A stretch of DNA of 64,000 nt, taken from NCBI RefSeq assembly GCF_009828065.1, contig NZ_WTYK01000001.1:186001-250000 (forward strand), given 5' to 3'. Shown in pieces: positions 53,031 through 62,170 of the stretch; position 1 is the stretch's first letter; each line of letters begins with the position of its first letter. The stretch comes from Croceibacterium soli. Lineage in GTDB: Bacteria; Pseudomonadota; Alphaproteobacteria; Sphingomonadales; Sphingomonadaceae. A model generated the notes under the pieces. The model had not been told where the DNA came from. It searched no databases and worked only from the letters and a program-made list of their open reading frames with translations. Position numbers and translations under genes: made by a program.

Positions 53031-54155
53031 ATGAAAGTCCTGCTGCTGGCGAATGGCGCCAGCATCCACGCGGCACGATGGGTCAACGGGTTGGCCGAGG
53101 CCGGCTTGGAGATAGTCCTTGTCACCCAGGATCGAGATGTGCTGCCGCTTGACGGTTCGGTTGTCGTTCATCAGCTGCCGTTCTCAGGCTCGCTTGGCTA
53201 TTTCCGTAACGGCAGCGCGTTGAGGCGAATATGGTGCCAAGAGGCTCCGTCACTTGTGCACGCGCATTATGCGTCCGGCTACGGTACCACCGCCCGGTTG
53301 GGCGGCTGCGGCCCCCTGCTGCTTTCGGTCTGGGGAAGCGATGTGTACCGGTTCCCGAACAGATCGCCGCTGCACCGTTGGTGGCTGCAGGGGAATCTTG
53401 CTGCTGCCGACCGGGTGGCGAGCACAAGTAGAGCCATGGCCGAGCAGGTGCGCCGCCTAACTCCTGGTATCGGCCAGGTTGAAGTCACTCCCTTCGGGAT
53501 CGATCTCGAACTCTTTGCCCCTGCCGCCGGCCCACCGACGATTGCAGACGATGCCCCGATTGTCATCGGAACGGTCAAGACGCTCAGGCCGGTCTACGGC
53601 ATCGACCTGCTCGTCGAGAGCTTTGTCCGCCTGAGGATGGTGCTGGCGCAGGAGGCTCCTTCCGTGGCCGATAGGCTTAGGCTGCGGATTGTCGGAGACG
53701 GCCCTGAACGAGAGTCCCTTAGCACCCTCGCAGCGGAGAGAGGCATAGCGCGGGTCACGGACTTCGTCCCCAAAGTACCCCACTCCAAGGTGGCGGCGGA
53801 ACTCTCGAAGCTGGACGTCTATGTTGCTCTCAGCCGTCACGAAAGTTTCGGCGTGGCGGTGTTGGAAGCGAGTGCGAGTGGACTGCCGGTCATAGTCTCT
53901 GACGCCGGCGGTTTGCCCGAGGTCGTGAGGCACGCCAAAACCGGTTTCGTCGTCCCGAGAGAGTGCCCGCCAGCGGCCGCCGACGCGCTGAAGCGCCTCG
54001 TGCTCGATGCCGAACTTCGGCGCACGCTCGGTAGTGCCGGCCGCACGCATGTTTGCCGGCATTATGGGTGGCGTGAAAGCGTCCGTCGGATGATAGGGAT
54101 CTACCAAGACATGGAATCCCGGCCTTTAGGCAACACGTTAGCGAGGAAGCCGTGA
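53031..54155 (+). CDS. Glycosyltransferase family 4 protein
   Basis: 374-residue GT-B enzyme: N-terminal MKVLLLANGASIHAARWVNGLAEAG, then the donor site with KTLRPVYGIDLLVESFVRL, RLRIVGDGPERESL and YVALSRHESFGVAVLEASASGLPVIVSDAGGLPEVV. The E-x7-E pattern of retaining GT4 enzymes is there. GAAGG is before the ATG. Ends by coupling to the epimerase gene through a GTGA overlap. Confidence 0.9.
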   Translation: MKVLLLANGASIHAARWVNGLAEAGLEIVLVTQDRDVLPLDGSVVVHQLPFSGSLGYFRNGSALRRIWCQEAPSLVHAHYASGYGTTARLGGCGPLLLSVWGSDVYRFPNRSPLHRWWLQGNLAAADRVASTSRAMAEQVRRLTPGIGQVEVTPFGIDLELFAPAAGPPTIADDAPIVIGTVKTLRPVYGIDLLVESFVRLRMVLAQEAPSVADRLRLRIVGDGPERESLSTLAAERGIARVTDFVPKVPHSKVAAELSKLDVYVALSRHESFGVAVLEASASGLPVIVSDAGGLPEVVRHAKTGFVVPRECPPAAADALKRLVLDAELRRTLGSAGRTHVCRHYGWRESVRRMIGIYQDMESRPLGNTLARKP

Positions 54156-55234
54156 CACGCATACTTACCGTCGTTGGAGCGAGGCCCCAGTTCATCAAGG
54201 CGGCGGTCGTGTCTCATCAAATCGCCAAAAACCCCGGAGTGTCGGAGTGCCTCGTCCATACCGGTCAGCACCATGATGCGAATATGTCTGACGTGTTCTT
54301 CGAAGACCTGGCTATCCCTCCACCCGCGCATCATCTCGGGATTGCGGGGTTGTCTCACGGGGCGATGACCGGACGCATGCTGGAGGGGCTGGAAGGAATC
54401 ATCAAGGCCGAGGCTCCGGACTGGGTGCTGGTCTATGGCGATACGAATTCCACCGTGGCGGGGGCGCTCGCCTCGGCAAAGCTCGGTGTTCCCGTCGCCC
54501 ACATCGAAGCGGGGCTCCGCTCGTTCAACCGGATGATGCCCGAAGAGATCAATAGAGTTCTGACGGATCATTGCTCGGACCTTCTATTCACGCCGACCGA
54601 CGAGGGCACCGCCAATCTGCTGAGAGAAGGTTTGCCCCCGGAGCGGATAGTGCAGGCCGGGGACGTGATGTTTGACGCAGCGCTGCACTTCGGAAAGTTA
54701 GCCGCCGAGCGTAACCTGTCGGCCGCCGCTCGGGGCTTGTGCTCAGGTGATTACGTGCTCGCGACTGTGCACCGACAGGAGAACACGGACGATATCCGCG
54801 CGCTAAAGAAGATCCTCGAGGGACTCAGCGAGGTGGCAATGCAATTGCCCGTTATCCTGCCGCTCCACCCGCGCACGCGAGCACGCATTTCGGCAGAGGG
54901 ACTGGAGCCTCTCACAACCAAGCTGACGGTGCTGGATCCGCTGGGATACCTGGAGATGATCGCGCTCGAGAGCGGCGCTGCGGTCATCGCCACGGATTCC
55001 GGGGGAGTCCAGAAGGAGGCATTCTTCCAACGCGTCCCATGCGTCACGTTGCGAACGGAGACCGAGTGGACCGAACTGGTGGTTGCAGGTTGGAATCGGC
55101 TCGCGCCAATGGACACCAGCGAGCAGATCGCAGCCACGATCCTGAATGCGCGAGGGACGCGTGGCGCAGATGTGGCGCCGTACGGCGACGGCGCATCGGC
55201 AAGGAAGATCATCGCCAGATTGATCGATCAGTGA
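54152..55234 (+). CDS. wbpI: Non-hydrolysing UDP-sugar 2-epimerase (WbpI/WecB family)
   Basis: 360-residue epimerase. The signature MTRILTVVGARPQFIKAA is followed by HTGQHHDANMSDVFFEDL, DTNSTVAGALASAKLGVPVAHIEAGLRSFNRMMPEEINRVLTDH and TDSGGVQKEAFF. In the WbpA-B-D-E context it most likely converts UDP-GlcNAc3NAcA to UDP-ManNAc3NAcA (WbpI) rather than UDP-GlcNAc to UDP-ManNAc (WecB), which alignments could test. GTG 54152 is coupled to the preceding gene. It is separated from wbpE by five genes. Confidence 0.88.
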   Translation: MTRILTVVGARPQFIKAAVVSHQIAKNPGVSECLVHTGQHHDANMSDVFFEDLAIPPPAHHLGIAGLSHGAMTGRMLEGLEGIIKAEAPDWVLVYGDTNSTVAGALASAKLGVPVAHIEAGLRSFNRMMPEEINRVLTDHCSDLLFTPTDEGTANLLREGLPPERIVQAGDVMFDAALHFGKLAAERNLSAAARGLCSGDYVLATVHRQENTDDIRALKKILEGLSEVAMQLPVILPLHPRTRARISAEGLEPLTTKLTVLDPLGYLEMIALESGAAVIATDSGGVQKEAFFQRVPCVTLRTETEWTELVVAGWNRLAPMDTSEQIAATILNARGTRGADVAPYGDGASARKIIARLIDQ

Positions 55235-56496
55235 GCTCAATCTGGATCATCAATCAATACGCGTCGACCCCCGCGACCGGCATGGGTGGGCGTCACTGGC
55301 ACCTGGCGCGTGAATTGGCCGAACGCGGCCATCAAGTGCACATGATCGCTGCTAGGTGGCATCATCTGCTGCGCGATCAGGAGGCATCCGCTAACGCTCC
55401 TGCGATTGAACGGCTGGACGGCGTCAACTTCGTTCGCATTCCAACTCCGCGTTACGCCCATGCACATGATCGGCTTCGCTTTCTCAACTGGGTTCTATTC
55501 GCGTGGCGCATCGCGAACTTGCCCCGCCAACTCTCGGATCGCCCTGACGCAATCTTCTACTCGTCGCCATCGTTGATCGGCACCTTGGGCGCCGAGCGCC
55601 TTGCGCGCCGGCTCGGCACCCGTCTGACACTGGAGGTTCGCGACATCTGGCCATTAACGCTCGTTGAGCTTGGCGGGATTTCACCCGCTCATCCGCTCAT
55701 TCGCCTGATGCAGAGCATTGAGGACAGGGCCTACAAGCGCGCTGATGCGGTCGTATCGAACCTCCCCGGTGCGGGGGCGCACATGGTCGCACGAGGCATG
55801 GACCCTACCAAGTTCCACTGGATTCCCAACGGGTTCTCACTCGGCGGTGCGGCGAACCCAGTTTCGCTCCCGGCGGAAGTTCAAGGGCAGCTTCCGAAAG
55901 GCAAGTTTGTCGTCGGCTATGCTGGAACCTTAGGGTTGGCGAACGCGCTCGACAACCTGCTGGCGGCGGCCGAAAGGCTTCGTGAGCGTGACGACATTGC
56001 CTTCGTTCTGGTCGGCGACGGCCGGGAGAAGGCGCGATTGCAGGCTGAGGTCCGAACCCGGGGCCTGCACAACGTGACCTTCTTGGATCCTGTTCCGGCT
56101 GGCATGGTTCAGTCACTGCTCGCTGAGTTCGGTGCCTGCTTTATCGGATGGAACGAGACGCCCTTGTATCGCTTCGGTATCGCGGCGAACAAGATTTTCG
56201 ATTATCTCTATTCGGGCAGGCCCATCATTCACAGCTATTCCGGAGCCTACGATCCGGTCGCCGAGTATGATGCCGGATTGACGGTTGAGGCTGAGCGCCC
56301 CGATGCACTGGCGGAGGCCATCCTGGAATTGCGGATGATGCCTCCGGAGAAGCGTCAGCAGCTTGGAAGCAATGGCCGAAGAGCAGTGATGGAGCGCCAC
56401 GAGTACGGTATGCTGGCAGGTCGGCTTGAAGAGGTGCTATTCGGCCGATCCCCCGTTGCGGCGCAGGGTTCCGGGTTTGCTGTCCCAGCGCAATAA
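55231..56496 (+). CDS. Glycosyltransferase family 4 protein, WbuB-like
   Basis: 421 residues beginning IWIINQYASTPATGMGGRHWHLARELAERGHQV, which resembles the WbuB amino-sugar transferase group; donor site GYAGTLGLANALDNLLAAAERLRE and LVGDGREKARL. It may add the amino sugar made in this cluster to the lipid-linked acceptor. GTG 55231 overlaps the wbpI stop (GTGA). Last gene of the plus arm. Confidence 0.88.
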   Translation: MSSIWIINQYASTPATGMGGRHWHLARELAERGHQVHMIAARWHHLLRDQEASANAPAIERLDGVNFVRIPTPRYAHAHDRLRFLNWVLFAWRIANLPRQLSDRPDAIFYSSPSLIGTLGAERLARRLGTRLTLEVRDIWPLTLVELGGISPAHPLIRLMQSIEDRAYKRADAVVSNLPGAGAHMVARGMDPTKFHWIPNGFSLGGAANPVSLPAEVQGQLPKGKFVVGYAGTLGLANALDNLLAAAERLRERDDIAFVLVGDGREKARLQAEVRTRGLHNVTFLDPVPAGMVQSLLAEFGACFIGWNETPLYRFGIAANKIFDYLYSGRPIIHSYSGAYDPVAEYDAGLTVEAERPDALAEAILELRMMPPEKRQQLGSNGRRAVMERHEYGMLAGRLEEVLFGRSPVAAQGSGFAVPAQ

Positions 56497-56596
56497 TCAC
56501 ATCGCGCCGGGCGCGCGACTGGCAGGCGTGAGACGCATTCCCGCGCCGCGTACTGTCGACCCACATCCCATGTCTGACGTTAGCCGTCGCAGCTAA

Positions 56597-58330
56597 TTAC
56601 CTTCTGGAACTTGGAAGAGCCGGTTTCTGGGAACCACGGCTGATGAAGCCCGCGCCGTCCCAGTCTCGCCAGGATGTCCCGTTGACCCAGTTCCCCTTCA
56701 CGGTCTCATGGGCTGTACGGCGGACTCGAATGGGGTCATGAGCCTCGCGCCAAGCCGCGGGGGGAACCGATAGGTCGTTACCGGTAGCAACCAGAGTGTG
56801 GCCGTCCGCTAGAGTGCTCTCGTAGACGAACACGCCCGCGGAAGCTCCCGCGGCCCGTATCTCCAGCCGGTTGTTAGCAAATGTCTTCTTACGATTGGTG
56901 TTGCCACGAATGACGAACGGTATCCCGGTGCATTCTTCGCACGTGACCTCATTTCCAGTGATCGCCACGTCGTACCATTTGCCGAAGTTGCGAGATGGGC
57001 CGCTGGCGGTGTTCACAACGTGAGTCACTTTGCCCAGGTCGAAGACATTGTCGGCTATCATGAACTTCCCATAGCTGAGGCCGCGGCCCATCAAATACAG
57101 CGCAGCTGCGCTCCCATCCGTCAGGCGGAAGTTCGATATCGTGTTCCCCGAGATTACGAAGGACGTAGGAGCGGCTCGCGTCCCTTGGCCGGTCAGGTGC
57201 CCAACCGCGATTCCGAACATCGTGCTGTCTCGGAACCTTCCATCCCAGAGCATATCTTTCACGATGTTGCCGGTAATCGACCAGGTGCCACTGACGCCTT
57301 CGACGAAGATGCCGAAGATGCCGTTGCGGGCGCAGGTATTCCCCGAAACCACCCCATCGTGGCCGCTATGGAAGTCTAGCCCCTTGCGATAGTTGTCGCT
57401 CGCGTTGTTGCCGATCAGCGAGGTGTTTACCGGGAGCCCGGAGGACCAGCCCGCGAACCCGTAACCTGTACCAGGATCTGAAGCGTGGCCGTTCCAGCGC
57501 AGGTCACACCCCTGGACCAACCCGTTCCTCGTGAAGCCGAAGACGGCGCCAGCAACCCGGTTGTGGTGAAGATGACAATTAATGACCTTCGGGCTCTGAC
57601 AATTAGGAGTCGGACCGCTCACCAGGAGCCCCACAACAATGCCGCACCGATTGAAGCCGGTTATCTCCATGCTTTCGACAGTGAGTTTATCCGCATTGTT
57701 AGCGTGAATGCCAGACACCAACCCGGCATAGCTTCCGCCGGAGTTGAACCGGCCTGTGAACTCGATCTTTCCGTTCCGGATCGTGACATTGTCCTGGCCA
57801 TCAATAAAGAAGACGGCTTCATATTGGCCGCTCGCCTCCTTCCAATCGGCAATGATCGTACTGCCGTTGAGATCGATGGTCGCTCCGTCGAGAGGAGCGC
57901 CGAGAGTTCCCTTGATGTGATAAGTTGCGCCCCTGCGAGCGGTAACGTGATGGCTGGCCGCGAGCGCGCCCTTCCATGCGGCAGTATCGTCTGCCCCTGG
58001 CTTGCCTGCGCCGAACCAATCGACGGCTACTGGACCCGTGAACTGACGGATCCATGCACCGGCGGTAGACGCCACATCGTCCGCTTTGATGTAGATGCCT
58101 CCGAGAGGATCCCGGTCGATCGCGGCGGAAAAGTCGCCGGTCTGGAACTCGAACACTCCATCGCGTCCATCTTCACTGAGGAACGCAACATTCGTTCGTG
58201 TGGGATCGAGCGCCGTCAGTGCGGCTCGGCTAGTGACTGTGCACGATAGGCAGGAGCTGACGGCGCTGCTTTCCACGCTCAGCATGGCAGCGGCCGCGGC
58301 AAGGCGGCTCATTGCAGTGCGTCGGTTCAT
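56597..58330 (-). CDS. Parallel beta-helix protein (pectate-lyase-3-like)
   Basis: 577-residue protein starting MNRRTAMSRLAAAAAM, a signal peptide with a Tat-like Arg-Arg. The domain begins with VDWFGAGKPGADDTAAWKGAL, the usual N-terminal motif of polysaccharide lyase/tailspike-type beta helices, and continues with about 12 right-handed coils (such as NVTIRNGKIEFTG, GLVQGCDLRWNG, GVVSGNTCARNGI, SITGNIVKDM, FVISGNTISNF). It is probably exported and acts on the polymer, as a lyase, hydrolase or epimerase; the catalytic residues are not assignable. ATG 58345 is an alternative start. Confidence 0.82.
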   Translation of the reverse strand: MNRRTAMSRLAAAAAMLSVESSAVSSCLSCTVTSRAALTALDPTRTNVAFLSEDGRDGVFEFQTGDFSAAIDRDPLGGIYIKADDVASTAGAWIRQFTGPVAVDWFGAGKPGADDTAAWKGALAASHHVTARRGATYHIKGTLGAPLDGATIDLNGSTIIADWKEASGQYEAVFFIDGQDNVTIRNGKIEFTGRFNSGGSYAGLVSGIHANNADKLTVESMEITGFNRCGIVVGLLVSGPTPNCQSPKVINCHLHHNRVAGAVFGFTRNGLVQGCDLRWNGHASDPGTGYGFAGWSSGLPVNTSLIGNNASDNYRKGLDFHSGHDGVVSGNTCARNGIFGIFVEGVSGTWSITGNIVKDMLWDGRFRDSTMFGIAVGHLTGQGTRAAPTSFVISGNTISNFRLTDGSAAALYLMGRGLSYGKFMIADNVFDLGKVTHVVNTASGPSRNFGKWYDVAITGNEVTCEECTGIPFVIRGNTNRKKTFANNRLEIRAAGASAGVFVYESTLADGHTLVATGNDLSVPPAAWREAHDPIRVRRTAHETVKGNWVNGTSWRDWDGAGFISRGSQKPALPSSRR

Positions 58331-58667
58331 TGTGCCTTGAGTCATCTGTAGGCTCGCTTCACAGCCTCTTTGGTTGGGCACCACACCGTAGAAGAGGGCA
58401 CCTGAACAAGATCGGTGGGCTTGGTCGCCGCTCGTTCATCATCATTGGTATCGCCCCCCTCAGCGGCGGTGGTCCTCTGGCCCAGGTCAGCCAACTGGCG
58501 GTGTGCTGCGCACGCGTTCTCGGGATGTGGACCTCTGGCACGTGTGGCAGGTGTCGGTTCTCCGCAACGGTTGCTCCCGCTTCTCGAAACTTGCCCCGAT
58601 GAGTGGAAGGAGGTCGATTGGTTCTGACGAGCCGACGGACCGCATAGCCTGCCGCTAGCTTACGAGG
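58331..58667. other. Gap before the beta-helix gene
   Basis: No gene seen in about 340 bases between the beta-helix start and the stop of the TPR protein gene. It should contain the beta-helix gene promoter. No hairpin with a T-tract was found for either gene. Confidence 0.45.
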
Positions 58668-59921
58668 CTATTCTCGAGCAATCACCACATCATCGATGTA
58701 CCGGGATCCGGTCGCCCCAGCTTCCGGACCTACGGTATTGACGACCAGCCACTGGAATGCGCAGCTTTGAGGCACCGTGAACCGGTCACTCACTCGGCGC
58801 ATGTCAGTGCCGGAAGCAGGAGTCAGTGTCACCAGCTTGAGTCCGTTCGCCTCGGCGCAGCGGACCTGCAGGTCTACGTACTGATTGGAAGCGGTTGGGA
58901 CACTGCTGAAGTCGGCCGACAGACTGTAGCTACCCGGAGAGAGCTCGACGAGCTGGCGGGCCGCCTCGCCGGCGCTGCCGGCAGCGGCGAACACACCTAA
59001 TGCTTTACCGCCGTCCGGCTGCCGTTCAGACGCCGCCCAGAGTTCCGGTTCCTGGGCAAGGTCCCAGCCGAACGGTGGAATATTTGTGCTCTCTTCGAAG
59101 CTTCCGTTACGGACAAACTCTCGGCTGGAGTTCGCTCCGAGATCGAAGTCGTCGTGGAGCTGGCGAACCAAGCGATATTCACCCGCCGATGCAAACCGTT
59201 GCATGAGGAACTGTATCAGTTCCATCTCTGCAGGAATCTTGGGATCCAGGGTGCGCTGATACAGCGACACTAGAAGCTCGTTCGGCAGCGGCGCTCTGAG
59301 CAGATGCCTTGCGAATGGGAAAGCCCAGTGCGGCTTTGCGCGCATGCGCGTGACAAGTGCCTCAGCGATCCGCTCGTCGGATGCAGCGGCGGCCAGCAAC
59401 GGGAACAGATCACGTTGTCCGCGCAACGATGTCCGTAGCGCGATGTCGAACTGTCGGATCACTTCCGGTATGTTACCGCGACGCAAATGGTGTTCAGCCA
59501 ACCACAGCTGCGTCGCCTGATCCCTACGCGACAGTCGTTCGGCAAGCTTCATATGTGTGAGAGCGCTTACCTGGCCTTCATCCGAACCATCGGCTCCATA
59601 GACGAGGCCCAGCGCGCGGACTGCAGCAGGGATAAGCGGGCTGCGGCGTAGCGCATCATGGGCCAAGGCCATGGCTGGCTCAAGGGCTTCCGGAGCGTGC
59701 GTCTGCCTTGCCAGCGTCGCAGCCAGCCTGGCGCGGGCTTCAGCATCGCCTGGTGCCACCGCCAGCGCCAAAGTGGGACGGGTGCTTCGGTACTCACCCG
59801 CGATGGAGACCTGTAAGACTATCGCGAACGCCACGGCGGTAGCGAAGGCGCCGGTCAATAGCGAGCCAACCCGTCGGATTGCGAACCTTCGCTTGCCCGT
59901 TCGAGTGGCTCGCTTAAGCAT
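58668..59921 (-). CDS. TPR membrane protein with C-terminal beta domain
   Basis: 417 residues: a short basic N-terminus, one membrane segment (about 18-42), an Ala-rich helical region of TPR type (about 50-250, for example GDAEARARLAATLARQTHAPEALEPAMALAHDALRRSPLIPAAVRALGLVYG) and a beta-sandwich-like C-terminal domain (about 270-417) that looks like a carbohydrate-binding module (SFEESTNIPPFGWDL, YSLSADFSSVPTASNQYVDLQVRC). It sits eight bases after wzc. A chain-handling or assembly role is inference from position. Confidence 0.78.
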   Translation of the reverse strand: MLKRATRTGKRRFAIRRVGSLLTGAFATAVAFAIVLQVSIAGEYRSTRPTLALAVAPGDAEARARLAATLARQTHAPEALEPAMALAHDALRRSPLIPAAVRALGLVYGADGSDEGQVSALTHMKLAERLSRRDQATQLWLAEHHLRRGNIPEVIRQFDIALRTSLRGQRDLFPLLAAAASDERIAEALVTRMRAKPHWAFPFARHLLRAPLPNELLVSLYQRTLDPKIPAEMELIQFLMQRFASAGEYRLVRQLHDDFDLGANSSREFVRNGSFEESTNIPPFGWDLAQEPELWAASERQPDGGKALGVFAAAGSAGEAARQLVELSPGSYSLSADFSSVPTASNQYVDLQVRCAEANGLKLVTLTPASGTDMRRVSDRFTVPQSCAFQWLVVNTVGPEAGATGSRYIDDVVIARE

Positions 59922-59929
59922 GTTGCGTC

Positions 59930-62146
59930 TTAAGCAGCTTCTGACTCGGCTCGCCGGCCGTCCCCGTATCCATAGCCATAATCGTAGCCATAGCCGTAGT
60001 GAGCTTTCTGTGCCTGGAACTTGGTCAGAAGGCCCCCGAGGACTCGCGAATGAGAATCGCGTAAGCGGCCGACTGCGATCTGCGCCAGGGACGTGCGGGT
60101 CTCGTGCGACTCGACCACATAAACGACGCCCTCTACCCTACTGCCGATAAGCGGGGTGTCCGCGAGCCCCATGACGGGCGGAGCATCGATGATGACGTAC
60201 TCGAACCTGCTCGAAAGTTCCCGCAACAGCAGAGCCATACGATCGCCCGTGAGCAGTTCGGCGGCGTTGGGCGGCATAGGGCCGGCCAACAGAAGTGTCG
60301 GCTCGTCCGGTCGCGCGTGAAGCATCGAATCCAAGTGGTCATCGCCAGCAAGATAGTGGCTGAGCCCACGTTCGTTCGCCAAGTCGAACATCTGATGCAG
60401 CGAAGGGGAGCGCATATCGCCATCCACAAGAACCACACCACCCGACGTGCGTGAGAGTTGCCGCGCCAGTGCGTAGGCTGTCGTGCTTTTCCCTTCGCCA
60501 GGCCTGGTGCTCGTGATCGCGAGTGAGCGCGGAATCCCATGCTCAGTTGTGAAGGCCAGGCGCGTAAGCGTCGAAAGGTATGCCTCCACGAGCGGGGTCT
60601 TCGGGTCGTTGAGTTCTTCCGCCGGGTCGTCGCTTTCAGCGCTCGGAATAGTGCCAAGCAGTGGAAGCCCGAGCAGTGAGCCCAGTTCGCGTGGATCGGA
60701 GATCGTGTCGTCGATGACTTCAAGGGCGATAGCGAGCGCCACACCGATGGTCCCGCCGATTATGATCGAGAGAAGGATGTTCAGAACGAGATTGGGGCTC
60801 GAGGGCCTCTCAGGGAGCTTCGCAGGGTCGACGATTGAGATGTTATTGACGCCGACGCCTCCCGCCACTCCGACTTCCTTGTAGCGCTGCAGAAGCGCGT
60901 CATAAAGCTGCCGGTTTGTGTCCACCTCGCGCTGGAAGATATTGTACTGGATGGTACGGCCACGCAGATCGAGCAAATCGGCTTCGAGCGAGTTGACGCG
61001 GGTGCGCAGCATGCGCTCGCGATCCACGGCGGAAGCGAATGCATTTTCAGAGGATGCACGCACACGCGCTTCCTCTCGCGCGATGGCGCGATCAGTCTCA
61101 GCGATCTGATCTGCGAGAGCCCGCGCCGCGGGGTATTCGGGTTCAAACTGAGACGTCAGTTGCGCATAGTCGCTGGCTAGCGATGCGCGCCTTGTGCGCA
61201 GTTGTGTGATGACTGGGTTGCTGAGCGCTTCTGGTGATGCTCCCCGTGACTCACGCAGCCGTGACTCAGCCGCAATGCGGTCGCCCGTCGCCTCGTTGAG
61301 TTCGCGATTGAGTGCGCTGAGATCTTCAGCGACTATGGGGCGCTCCGTTGCGGCCAACGAATCCGACCCCGTCGTCGTCGACGTAGGGATGTTGATGATC
61401 CGCTGATTCCCGGCGTAGCTTACCAGCGCCCGCTCGGAGTCTTGCAGCCGGTCGCGAAGTTGGTTCAGACGCTCCTCAAGGAATGTTCGTGCGTACGATG
61501 TCGCCTCGAACCGTCGTTCGAGCGACGTCTCGATGTAAGCGTTCCCCCATGCGTTGACGATCTGCATCGACATGGCTGGGCTAGGGCTCGTGAACTTGAC
61601 GGTAACCAGGCGAGAGAGCCGCTCAGGCTCGATCGAAACATTGTCGAGCAAGAGATCAGCTGCGGCCTTGATGCGCTCCTGCCGCTGCGAGGCGTCAGCC
61701 GCGGACGGCGAGGTGCGCAAGCTTGCGGCATGCTCGTCACTGCCGAACATCTCGAAGAAGGCTGCATTTTCGTGCAGACGAAGCTGAGCGGCAACCCGCT
61801 CCGCCAGCGATTGAGATTCAAGCAGTCCCCACTGGGTCTGATAAAACTCCTGGTCGACTCCGGCCGCCTCGGGCTCCGCTCCCTCGATGCCAACAAACCC
61901 GGCGCTTTCCCGGCGAATCTCAAGGGTCGACGATGCCGTATACTGAGGCGTCATGAGAAGGGTGACGACAAGGCCGATAATAACGGCGATGACCACCGCG
62001 CCGACGAGCAGCCACTTTCGCCGTCTGACGATGTCGAGATAGTATAAGATCCAGGGCCGCTGGCTGGGCGGACGCGATTCGCCCGCATCCCGGTCTGGGG
62101 GGAAGGCCTCGTCGGCAATGGCTGATTGGAAAGCGAGATTATTCAT
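59930..62146 (-). CDS. Polysaccharide co-polymerase and tyrosine kinase (Wzc/BY-kinase)
   Basis: 738 residues: a Wzz-type domain with membrane segments near 45-65 and 450-470 flanking a long periplasmic coiled coil, then a cytoplasmic BY-kinase domain with Walker A STRPGEGKST (GEGKS at 550-554), Walker A' VLVDGDMR and Walker B VIIDAPPVMGLADT. The C-terminal tail has seven Tyr alternating with Gly (HYGYGYDYGYGYGDG), the autophosphorylation cluster. It should set chain length together with Wza. No cognate phosphatase is in the window. Confidence 0.93.
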   Translation of the reverse strand: MNNLAFQSAIADEAFPPDRDAGESRPPSQRPWILYYLDIVRRRKWLLVGAVVIAVIIGLVVTLLMTPQYTASSTLEIRRESAGFVGIEGAEPEAAGVDQEFYQTQWGLLESQSLAERVAAQLRLHENAAFFEMFGSDEHAASLRTSPSAADASQRQERIKAAADLLLDNVSIEPERLSRLVTVKFTSPSPAMSMQIVNAWGNAYIETSLERRFEATSYARTFLEERLNQLRDRLQDSERALVSYAGNQRIINIPTSTTTGSDSLAATERPIVAEDLSALNRELNEATGDRIAAESRLRESRGASPEALSNPVITQLRTRRASLASDYAQLTSQFEPEYPAARALADQIAETDRAIAREEARVRASSENAFASAVDRERMLRTRVNSLEADLLDLRGRTIQYNIFQREVDTNRQLYDALLQRYKEVGVAGGVGVNNISIVDPAKLPERPSSPNLVLNILLSIIIGGTIGVALAIALEVIDDTISDPRELGSLLGLPLLGTIPSAESDDPAEELNDPKTPLVEAYLSTLTRLAFTTEHGIPRSLAITSTRPGEGKSTTAYALARQLSRTSGGVVLVDGDMRSPSLHQMFDLANERGLSHYLAGDDHLDSMLHARPDEPTLLLAGPMPPNAAELLTGDRMALLLRELSSRFEYVIIDAPPVMGLADTPLIGSRVEGVVYVVESHETRTSLAQIAVGRLRDSHSRVLGGLLTKFQAQKAHYGYGYDYGYGYGDGRRAESEAA

Positions 62147-62170
62147 TATGTCGAAGGATCCAGCAAGCGT

